A DNA stretch of 64,000 nucleotides, taken from JAFDZV01 sp966128725. GTDB taxonomy: Bacteria > Bacteroidota > Ignavibacteria > OLB7. Every line of letters starts with the position of its first letter. The first letter of the stretch is position 1. The position numbers and the translations under genes are program-made. Shown here one piece after another: positions 34,274 to 42,224 of the stretch. The DNA is taken from assembly GCA_966128725.1 (NCBI GenBank), contig CBHYLN010000001.1, positions 58,422 through 122,421 of the forward strand, written 5' to 3'. Below the pieces are notes generated by a model, which had not been told where the DNA came from, ran no database searches, and saw nothing but the letters and a program-made list of their open reading frames with translations.

Positions 34274-37200
34274 CTACTTCACAACCGTCAGCATGCGTGT
34301 CTGTGACCACGCACCGGAGATCAGCTTGTAGTAGTAGTTGCCGGTTGGCAGGTTCGTTACGTCGAGCGTTACTTCGTAGACGCCCGGCTTCTGGTACTCA
34401 TTGATCAACTTCTGCACCAGCTTGCCGCTGGCGTCGATCAGGACAAGCTGCGTCTGGCCGTCAAGGCCAAGCGAGTACCGAATCTTCGTAACAGGGTTGA
34501 ACGGATTCGGCTTGTTCTGATCCAGCGAATAGCTGCCGTTGGTCATATCGATCAATCGATAGGTGAGGCCGCACACCGGCTCAACTTCGATCGTGTCGCG
34601 CGACCCGTTGATCGCAAGGCACCCACCCGTCGGGATATCCACCGTGGCCGACAGGAAGCGCTGTGTTTCCAGCGTGAACATCACACCGAACGGCACAATC
34701 ACCAGACGACCACCGCCAGCCGTGATCGGCGTGGTAAGCGTAACATCGATCACAATAAGCCCCTTTGTGGAGAGCGTCGTGTTCAATGTTGCCACCGCAC
34801 CCGGCGTATTGGCCTCACCAAGCTGGATATCGGCTGGTCCGGTACGCGCCCACAACTGGTTGGTGTCGTACGGTATCGTAACGCGATAGCCGGTGATGCG
34901 CGAGCCTGGCGGCAGCGGATCGATCCACACCTCACCCATCATGTCCCTGCCCAGCTCCACGTTGGAACCCTTTGTACCAACAAGCTTCACGATGCTGTTG
35001 ATAACATCCGAGCGCGATGTGCCGCTCAGCGCAAGATCCAGCTTGGGCGTGTTCGTGGTGTTGTACACCGAGAGCACACCAAGCTGCGTGCCGGTGGATG
35101 TGCCGATGAAGCGGATAATGATCGTCGCCTGCTGCGTTGGGCCAAGCGTGAACTTGGTCTTGGGATCGGGCGAGACAATCTCGAAGGCGGAATTGTCGAT
35201 CACCAGACTGTCCACATCCAGAGGGATTGCCCCGTTGTTCTGAATGGTAGCGGTAATCAAGCCCGTATCGCCAACACAGAGCCCACCAACCGAACCACCG
35301 GTTCCGTCGATCGCGGCAAACTGCGCCACACCAAAGCCGTTCCAATGCGACGTGGTATCCACACCGTCGTTGGTGATCGCCTTCAACTCGGCGATACGCG
35401 CACCGGCGGCCTGCGCCTGGAAGAACCCTGTGAAGCTGATACGATCGGTTTGACCGGGGATCAACGTCACCGGCTGATCGAGTGGCAGACGGCGGAAATC
35501 CTCCTTACCACCGAACTGATCGCTGCGCCACTGGAATCCGGTGATCTGCACCGAATCCAGGTATTGCGACGCGCCCAGCGGAATCCAGAATTCCACGGGC
35601 TGGCTTACTTCCGGATCGCCCAGGTTCATCGAACCGAAGTTGTAGTCGGTGGTCGCCAGCATCGGAACCACACCAACACCTTCGAGCGTGGAGACCACGG
35701 GGTTGGGCTGCGGCGGGTTGGCATCGTACGTAACCCGTACAAGGCGTGGCCCCTCGACTGTTGGCCGGAAGTTCACGTCAACAAACACCGTCTCGGCGGC
35801 CGCGATCGTCCGGCCTACAATCTGCGTCTGGTTCAACGTGAAATCCGCCTGGTCGCCGGCATATGATACGCCGTTGACCTGCACCGGGGCATTGCCCAGG
35901 TTGATGAGCATCACCTTCGCAGGCGGGCCATTGCGGCCTACGCGAATACGATCCCACTTGTAGGAGGTAGCGATCAGGCTTGGAAGGATTCCCGGCCCGG
36001 TAATCAACCCGATGCTGTCGTTGCGCGGATCGGCCGGCGCATTGTGATTGAACACAATCTGATCGGTGAAATCCGGCGGGCTGATCTTGTCCGGCGTGAA
36101 CGTCACCTGGAACTGTACCCGCTGCTTGGCCTTCAAGTCAAACGGGAACAGCGGCAAGCCATTTGGAAGCTTGAACACCACACCGTTCGTAGGCCCGCTC
36201 GCCGCCGTCACGTGCAGGTTGCCCGTGCCGATGTTCTCCACTTCCATCAGCTTCGGCGCCGATGTTGTACCTACAAGCTGCGGGTCAAACACGATATCGC
36301 TGACGGTGATGATCGGCTTGCCGACGCTTGCCTTCAGCAACGAGATGAAGCGCAAACCGCAGGTATCACGCACACCCAGCGAGTCGGTAAAGTCACCCTC
36401 GGCCGTGGCCGTGAACTCAAGTTCGGCCTCGTAGCTGTCGGCGGCCGACCCGGCCGGCCCTAGCTGGAAGCCACCAATCGGGCTCAGCAGCGTGAAGCCT
36501 TGATTCTTGAGCTTCAACAGCATCTCCGAAACGTCGACGATGGTGCTGCCAAGGTTGCGGATGGTCACCGTCATGCGCTTGGAATCGCCCTGATTCAGGT
36601 TGCCGAAATCCACGATCAGCGGATCAAGCGCAACGGTGAACGGCCGGTAGATGGCGCTGTCGTACGTGGCATTGCCGGCCTTGTCGGTTACCACGTAATA
36701 CGCCGCCGCCGGCTTGGTCTGGTCGATCACGCGCAGATAGAACTTCGTGCTGGGGGAGACACCCGCCTCGAAGCGATCGACGATCAGATTGTAGTTGTAG
36801 CTGACATCCGGATCCATCTCGATCGTTGCAAGATTCGTGCGAATCTTGGAATCATCCGGAAGGTCGTACGTCTGCCCGTCCACCGATCCATCACACGTCT
36901 GCTTGGTGAGGATCACAGGAGCAACGGAATCGCCGGTGCTCAGATCGCCCACCGCAACCGAGAGCGGATAGCCGTAGGAATCGTACGAGGTAAACCCGTA
37001 GATGTAGCCACCAAATGGTTGCGGAGCACGCATGCGGTACACACCGGGCTTCAGGTCGATGATCAAGCCAACGTACCGGCGCCCGTTAAGAAGCGTCGGG
37101 AAGGGCTTCTGCGGCCCCACACCAGCGTACTTGTACAGCGGCGTCCAGTTGTTGGTGCCGCCATCGGCAATCTCCACCTGGCGATAAGTGAGCGAGTCAC

Positions 37201-38380
37201 ACACGAGGTTCACATAGTTCTGCGCGAAGTCCGCCGAGGGCGTGCAGAACGTCAGGGCCGTCTGGAACTGCTCGTGCGGCGTCAGCGTCAGAAAGAATGG
37301 ATCCGACGGCACACCGTCGTACGCCTGCGACGGGTTGAACTGCGTCACCTGGATGGGCTTGTCGGCGGTGAACTCCACCATTTCCTTGCCCAGCGCGCGG
37401 TATTCGAACCAGCCGCTTCCTTCATCACCGCCAACCTGCGCAAGCGTTGCGTACTTCGAGCCGTTGATCGACACGGTTGTGTTGTTGGCCCCGGCGAACA
37501 CACGCCAGAAATCTCCCTTCAACCGGGTCTGGAACGGTACGCCCTGATACAGCTTACCCCACGATTCCAGCGGCAGAAGCATTTCGGTAAGGTGATCGCA
37601 GCAGCAGAAGTTGATCTGGTTGGGGATGTACGTACAGGCCTGCCCGGCGGTAACCGCAACAGGCTTGCTTGCACGGATGGTTGTGCCGGACATGTCGCCG
37701 CCGAACCCAACGGTCATCGCCGACCATACGTCGCCGCTATCAAGCTGCATCGTAATCCGTTCGCCGGCTGCATGGTTTGGCGTGGACGAGGTCTGTTCAA
37801 CGGTGAGCGTGGTGTTGTTGTACGGAGCCACCACCATGTACTGTGAGGGCAGTTCCTGTGCGCCGCCGATGACAGCGGCATAGGAGGAGATCACATACTC
37901 GCGGCCCAGAGCATTCACCGGCAGGGCAAGCAGGCCGTCGCTGGTGAAGCTGGTGCGGTTCATGCCGTACACCACAATCGGTGCGTCGGCATCGATATGC
38001 ACGGCGCGGCGCCGATAGATCTGGTCGTTCGGGATTGGCGCGCGGTCGTTACGGGTGAACATCTGCGCCTCGATCGGGCTGAGATCGACCGTAACGATAT
38101 CGTATGGCTTCGTGCTCAGCACCTTCTTGATGCCGGCGCCGGCCCACACACGAACCTGAGTGCGCACACCCGATGTGATATACAGCCGAATGTAGTATTG
38201 CGCGGCTGCGGGATTGTCCCAGTTGGCCGGGAAGGCCAGCCAGAACTCACGGCCCGCATTGGTGGGGCCGAATGGCACCGGAAAATTCTTGTACTTCCCC
38301 GCACCCTGAGCCAGGGCATCCGAACCCAGAATCAGGATAGCCAGTAGCGGCAATAGTACATAGTAAACAACTCGCCTCAT
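34274..38380 (-). CDS. Large IgGFc-binding-domain surface protein with T9SS sorting domain (longer paralogue)
   Basis: A 1368-aa exported protein. ATG 38380 follows AAGGAG (38389-38394, 8-nt spacer) and starts a signal peptide (MRRVVYYVLLPLLAILILGS, ending ALAQ). Residues ~35-520 match the IgGFc-binding protein N-terminal domain (GREFWLAFPANWDNPAAAQY, VYGMNRTSFTSDG, AGQACTYIPNQINFCCCDHLTEMLLP). The next ~700 residues contain choice-of-anchor D/ASH segments (LDPLIVDFGNLNQGDSKRM; ISVSDIVFDPQ-like). A T9SS type A domain ends the protein (QNKPNPFNPVTKIRY to MLTVVK). The paralogue at 42225 is ~475 residues shorter, mainly in the ASH region. Probably a surface adhesin; the triple Cys is notable. 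Confidence 0.85.
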   Translation of the reverse strand: MRRVVYYVLLPLLAILILGSDALAQGAGKYKNFPVPFGPTNAGREFWLAFPANWDNPAAAQYYIRLYITSGVRTQVRVWAGAGIKKVLSTKPYDIVTVDLSPIEAQMFTRNDRAPIPNDQIYRRRAVHIDADAPIVVYGMNRTSFTSDGLLALPVNALGREYVISSYAAVIGGAQELPSQYMVVAPYNNTTLTVEQTSSTPNHAAGERITMQLDSGDVWSAMTVGFGGDMSGTTIRASKPVAVTAGQACTYIPNQINFCCCDHLTEMLLPLESWGKLYQGVPFQTRLKGDFWRVFAGANNTTVSINGSKYATLAQVGGDEGSGWFEYRALGKEMVEFTADKPIQVTQFNPSQAYDGVPSDPFFLTLTPHEQFQTALTFCTPSADFAQNYVNLVCDSLTYRQVEIADGGTNNWTPLYKYAGVGPQKPFPTLLNGRRYVGLIIDLKPGVYRMRAPQPFGGYIYGFTSYDSYGYPLSVAVGDLSTGDSVAPVILTKQTCDGSVDGQTYDLPDDSKIRTNLATIEMDPDVSYNYNLIVDRFEAGVSPSTKFYLRVIDQTKPAAAYYVVTDKAGNATYDSAIYRPFTVALDPLIVDFGNLNQGDSKRMTVTIRNLGSTIVDVSEMLLKLKNQGFTLLSPIGGFQLGPAGSAADSYEAELEFTATAEGDFTDSLGVRDTCGLRFISLLKASVGKPIITVSDIVFDPQLVGTTSAPKLMEVENIGTGNLHVTAASGPTNGVVFKLPNGLPLFPFDLKAKQRVQFQVTFTPDKISPPDFTDQIVFNHNAPADPRNDSIGLITGPGILPSLIATSYKWDRIRVGRNGPPAKVMLINLGNAPVQVNGVSYAGDQADFTLNQTQIVGRTIAAAETVFVDVNFRPTVEGPRLVRVTYDANPPQPNPVVSTLEGVGVVPMLATTDYNFGSMNLGDPEVSQPVEFWIPLGASQYLDSVQITGFQWRSDQFGGKEDFRRLPLDQPVTLIPGQTDRISFTGFFQAQAAGARIAELKAITNDGVDTTSHWNGFGVAQFAAIDGTGGSVGGLCVGDTGLITATIQNNGAIPLDVDSLVIDNSAFEIVSPDPKTKFTLGPTQQATIIIRFIGTSTGTQLGVLSVYNTTNTPKLDLALSGTSRSDVINSIVKLVGTKGSNVELGRDMMGEVWIDPLPPGSRITGYRVTIPYDTNQLWARTGPADIQLGEANTPGAVATLNTTLSTKGLIVIDVTLTTPITAGGGRLVIVPFGVMFTLETQRFLSATVDIPTGGCLAINGSRDTIEVEPVCGLTYRLIDMTNGSYSLDQNKPNPFNPVTKIRYSLGLDGQTQLVLIDASGKLVQKLINEYQKPGVYEVTLDVTNLPTGNYYYKLISGAWSQTRMLTVVK

Positions 38381-38825
38381 ATTCCCATCTCCTTGGATTA
38401 GGCGTGTAGGTTTATATCTATGACAACATTGTGTTCGAAGGAACGCACTCGCCGTAGTCGGATGCGTGGTGCGCGGCCAACGATGCCCATCACTGGCTGG
38501 CACGGAACACGGATATGGGGGAATCTATCCGCCTGTTCGAACGCGAACAACAGATGCTGAATTCGAAAGAGCTGGGGGGTGCGCTTCCAATGTGTGCAAG
38601 CGGAATCCGTTGCAACGAATTCCTGACTTGAACGTAACGGAATGTACGGCCTTTTTATGACTAATCAGCGGCATCCGAGAAGCAATTCGCGCCCCGGACG
38701 CGTGCGTCGGCACTTCCCCGCGTAGAGATACAGACCGTTCCGGCACGCAAAAAGTTTCCGGTATGCTGCGGATAACACAGATTGTGCAAGTGGTGGGAAG
38801 GTGCCCGTTAACCGTCACATGACAG
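38381..38825. other. Intergenic region upstream of the IgGFc-type gene
   Basis: Expected to hold the minus-strand promoter of the 34274-38380 gene; a TA-rich stretch (GATATAAA on the minus strand, near 38415) lies about 35 nt upstream of its Shine-Dalgarno. No gene or RNA was recognised in the rest. Confidence 0.35.
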
Positions 38826-38858
38826 GAATCGGCGATTCAGGCCCATCAGGGCCGATTC
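38826..38858 (-). terminator. Terminator of the LolD-type gene
   Basis: GAATCGGC/GCCGATTC (38826-38833/38851-38858) encloses GGCCC/GGGCC. It lies just past the stop codon of the minus-strand ABC gene. Confidence 0.6.
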
Positions 38859-38867
38859 GGCTGCATA

Positions 38868-39569
38868 CTACACTTCGACCAGGGTGCCATCACGCATGTG
38901 CAGAACCCGGTCGGCACGGGCAGCAAGGTCATGATTGTGCGTCACGATCACGAAGGTTCGGAGCTCGCTCCGGCTGATCCCCCACAACATCTCATGCAGG
39001 CGTTCGCCGCTTTCGGAGTCGAGATTGCCCGAGGGCTCATCGGCAAGCACCAGATCGGGCTGCGGTATCAACGCCCTGGCCACGGCAACACGTTGCTGTT
39101 CGCCACCCGACAGCTCCGCGGGCTTGTGCGACGCTCGCTGCTGCAGCCCCACCAGTTCCAGGTACTTCGCGGCCTTGGCCAGTGCCTGACGCATGGGCTC
39201 GCCGCGTATCAACAACGGCATCGCCACGTTTTCGGCCGCTGTGAACTCCGGCAGCAAATGATGGAACTGAAACACGAAGCCGATGTGGCGGTTGCGGAAG
39301 TCGGCAAGTTCGGCCGAACGCATCGTACTCAGCGTGCGGTTGGCAACCTCCACACTGCCGGACGTCGCGCGATCGAGCCCGCCAAGGATGTGCAGCAGCG
39401 TGCTTTTCCCCGCACCGGAACTGCCGATGATCGCGACAATCTCGCCGGGGTTCACCGACAGCGTAATCCCCCGCAGAACGTTCAGCGGCCGCCCCTCGAG
39501 CTCGTAGGTTTTGGTTACATCGCGCAAACGCACCAGCGGTATGCCGGCATCAGCAGGGGTTTGGATCAT
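38868..39569 (-). CDS. lolD: LolD/MacB-type ABC transporter ATP-binding protein
   Basis: A 233-aa cytoplasmic ATPase. Family-typical start at ATG 39569 (MIQTPADAGIPLVRLRDVTK); the open frame extends upstream but without family similarity. Walker A GSSGAGKST (49-57), Q-loop region FVFQFHHLLPEFTAAENV, signature LSGGEQQRVAVARAL, Walker B DLVLADEPSGNLD and H-loop VTHNHDL are all visible. The FQFHHLLPEF..EN motif and length favour LolD (lipoprotein release to the outer membrane) over other MacB-like members. Its permease partner (LolC/LolE) is not in the window, so it is an orphan here. Confidence 0.8.
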   Translation of the reverse strand: MIQTPADAGIPLVRLRDVTKTYELEGRPLNVLRGITLSVNPGEIVAIIGSSGAGKSTLLHILGGLDRATSGSVEVANRTLSTMRSAELADFRNRHIGFVFQFHHLLPEFTAAENVAMPLLIRGEPMRQALAKAAKYLELVGLQQRASHKPAELSGGEQQRVAVARALIPQPDLVLADEPSGNLDSESGERLHEMLWGISRSELRTFVIVTHNHDLAARADRVLHMRDGTLVEV

Positions 39570-39926
39570 AGCCCGCGAAGATAGCGAACCGTGGTGGGAT
39601 ACCGCGCCGAACGAGCAAGGGGCGTGCTCTGCCGGATACGTTGCACGCGCCAGGCAATCGTTGTACGCTGAGCGCCCGCGATGCCTCGCCCCTTCGGGCG
39701 GCGGCACCACGCCAGCCCCCGGCAGCGATGGCGCACGCCGGCAGCAGGAACGCCACGTCGAATCTCTATATTATCGGCAACCAGCGAAGTTTACTGCAAC
39801 CCGGAGTGCTACGCGACATTCCGGTGCGCTTTGGTGTCGTTGCTTCATCGTGGCGTTCCCCTTGCGTCGCCTGCGGTCGAATCACGGATTCGATCACCCA
39901 CTCATTCACTGCGAGGAGATTCCATC
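39570..39926. other. Intergenic region between LolD and the TonB receptor
   Basis: A TATATTAT box (~39768-39775) is about 155 nt before the receptor start, similar to the TATATTAC box upstream of the 22545 gene. No other gene was recognised. Confidence 0.35.
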
Positions 39927-42089
39927 GTGCGCATACGTGTTTCCACTATCATGCTCGGCCTGTTCGCGATACCGGCATGCGTTGTTGCCCAGCCGAACAA
40001 ACCGGATTCGGTAAAGGTCATCCGTGCCGACTCGGTGATTGTTACCACTGCCCGAAGCCACGAGGCATTGATTGATGTGCCGATGGCCGTCAGCTCGGTA
40101 CCGGCACGCGACTATGCAACCGGACGCGGCTTTGAATTGAAGGACGCCCTCAGGTTCACACCCGGCGTGTTCGCCCAGGCACGCTCCGGGCATACCGATC
40201 TGCGCATCACGATCCGTGGTTTCGGTGCGCGCGGTGCGGCCAACCGCTCCAACGCCGGCAACATGCGCGGCATACGTGTGCTGATCGACGGCATCCCGGA
40301 AACCGAGCCGGACGGACGAACATCCCTGGATCTCGTCAATCTGGATGCTACCGACCACGTGGAGGTTCTGCGCAGCAACGCATCAACGCTATACGGATCG
40401 GCTTCCGGCGGCGTCATCAACCTGAGCACCCGATCGGATTTCACCACGCCATTCGTGGAAACCCGCAATACGTTCGGCAGCTTCAACTTCCTGCGCAATA
40501 CGATATCGGCCGGCACGCTCACCGGCAAATCAACCATCTTTGCGTCGTTCACAAACACTACATACGGCGATAAAACCAATCGCGCTTTTCGTGAACACTC
40601 CGGCAGCTCGCAGATGCTGGCGACGTTTGGCATTCAATCGCAGTTGGACGCGGCCACCAACCTTGGCGTGTTTGCTTCGGCGACGTCGAACCTGTTCCGC
40701 TTCCCCGGCCCGCTGACACGCGCGCAGATGGATTCGGATTACACACAGGCCAACGCCGACTTCGTGAAACGAGATGAGCGCCGGTGGAATCGTCAGGGCC
40801 GGCTTGCGGTGGTGCTGAGCCACCAGATCGGCGCCGAGCACGAGGTATCCGGCACCATCTTCCTGCAGCCCAAGGTGCTGGAACGTTCCGAGCGGAACAC
40901 CTACCGCGATTTCAACCGCTACGGTATTGGCGCGCAGGCACGGTACCAGTGGTCGACCAAGATCTCGCCGTCGCTTTCCAACCGGCTTACCGTTGGATTC
41001 GACGAGCAGTATCAGGATGGTACGATCCTGTTCTACAGCCTTACGCCCAGTGGCTCGCGCGGCGATGTACTGCAACAGAACAAGCAGGAGGCAGCAAACA
41101 CCGTTGGCGGCTACGCGGAGAATTCGCTGACGCTCAACGACGTGTGGATGCTGCGCCTTGGGGCACGATTCGACGAGGTGACGTACCGGTTCCGCAACTT
41201 CACCGTACTTGAACCGGCAACCGGAGCGCAGAACAAGACGTTCAACCATCTCACACCCAAGGCCTCGCTTTCGTGGCGGTTCGCCAACGGTCACATGATC
41301 TATGCTGGTGTGGGCGGCGGCGTGGAAGCGGCGGCATATAACGAGGTGGACCCACCGTCCGACTCGCTCATCATCGCTCGCGGCGGCACACCCGATACGG
41401 TGAACAAGGATTTTAATCCGCTGCTCGACCCAACCACGTCGGCCAGCTTCGAGCTTGGCACGCGCGGCTTTGTTGCGCTGGATGGCGCATTTGCCTATCT
41501 GAACTACGATGTGGCCGCGTACCTGATCTCCATCAAGAACGATATCATCCCATGGAGCGGCGGCCGGTATTACTTCACCGCCGGCGAGTCGCGCCGTACA
41601 GGTGTTGAGCTTGCGGCCACGTTGGCTACAACGTTCGGCGTTTCGTTGCAGGGCGCCTTCACGATCGGCAACAGCGAGTACGTACACTACGAAAACGAGC
41701 TCGGCACATTCGACGGCAACAGCACGGCTGGCCTGCCAACCACGTTCGGCAACGTCCGCGTCAGGTACGATGCCTCGTTCGGCGCGTTCATCGAAGCGGG
41801 CGTGGAGCATGTTGGCTCGTACTTCGCCGACGACCGGAACGATATGAAGGCCGACGGTACGCCCGACCCAACCGTTGACTCGAAGGTTGATGCGTATTCG
41901 TTGCTGAACCTGACAGCAGGATGGAAGGGCGAGGTGGGTCCGCTAGATGTTGATCTGTTTGCAGGTATCAACAACATCGCCGACGTGCGCTACGCCGGCT
42001 CGGCATTTATCAACGGCGAGAAGAATCAGTACTTCGAGCCCGGCATGCCGCGCAACGTGGTTGTTGGCGCCACACTGCGCTACCGATAG
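39927..42089 (+). CDS. TonB-dependent outer-membrane receptor
   Basis: A 720-aa outer-membrane protein starting at GTG 39927, directly supported by GAGGAG (39913-39918, 8-nt spacer) and a signal peptide (VRIRVSTIMLGLFAIPACVVAQ). The plug domain (~25-150) contains IVTTARSHEALIDVPMAVSS, RFTPGVFAQARSG, IRGFGARGAANRSNAGNMRG and VEVLRSNASTLYGSASGGVINL. The remainder has the aromatic, alternating pattern of a 22-strand barrel, ending NVVVGATLRYR with terminal Arg/aromatic residues. The FecA/siderophore-type layout suggests uptake of an iron chelate; the substrate is unknown. It is the only + strand gene between lolD and the second IgGFc-type gene. Confidence 0.9.
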   Translation: MRIRVSTIMLGLFAIPACVVAQPNKPDSVKVIRADSVIVTTARSHEALIDVPMAVSSVPARDYATGRGFELKDALRFTPGVFAQARSGHTDLRITIRGFGARGAANRSNAGNMRGIRVLIDGIPETEPDGRTSLDLVNLDATDHVEVLRSNASTLYGSASGGVINLSTRSDFTTPFVETRNTFGSFNFLRNTISAGTLTGKSTIFASFTNTTYGDKTNRAFREHSGSSQMLATFGIQSQLDAATNLGVFASATSNLFRFPGPLTRAQMDSDYTQANADFVKRDERRWNRQGRLAVVLSHQIGAEHEVSGTIFLQPKVLERSERNTYRDFNRYGIGAQARYQWSTKISPSLSNRLTVGFDEQYQDGTILFYSLTPSGSRGDVLQQNKQEAANTVGGYAENSLTLNDVWMLRLGARFDEVTYRFRNFTVLEPATGAQNKTFNHLTPKASLSWRFANGHMIYAGVGGGVEAAAYNEVDPPSDSLIIARGGTPDTVNKDFNPLLDPTTSASFELGTRGFVALDGAFAYLNYDVAAYLISIKNDIIPWSGGRYYFTAGESRRTGVELAATLATTFGVSLQGAFTIGNSEYVHYENELGTFDGNSTAGLPTTFGNVRVRYDASFGAFIEAGVEHVGSYFADDRNDMKADGTPDPTVDSKVDAYSLLNLTAGWKGEVGPLDVDLFAGINNIADVRYAGSAFINGEKNQYFEPGMPRNVVVGATLRYR

Positions 42090-42130
42090 CATCGGCGGCA
42101 AAGGGCCACCTTTGCACCACGGAATAATAC

Positions 42131-42166
42131 ACATGCCCGCGCCGGCAAGATCCGGCGCGGGCATGT
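42131..42166. terminator. Terminator after the TonB receptor, probably bidirectional
   Basis: A perfect 15-bp GC-rich stem (42131-42145/42152-42166; ACATGCCCGCGCCGG and its complement) with a 6-nt loop is followed by TATTTC. It also lies past the stop of the convergent minus-strand gene. Confidence 0.9.
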
Positions 42167-42224
42167 TATTTCGCGGCTATCCGCTTGCGGGCGCTGCTGC
42201 TCCGTGCGCCGCGCTGCATCAACC

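Noticed and set aside
38497..38515. TGGCACGGAACACGG, resembling a sigma-54 -24 box
   Set aside because: No GC at the -12 position with correct spacing.
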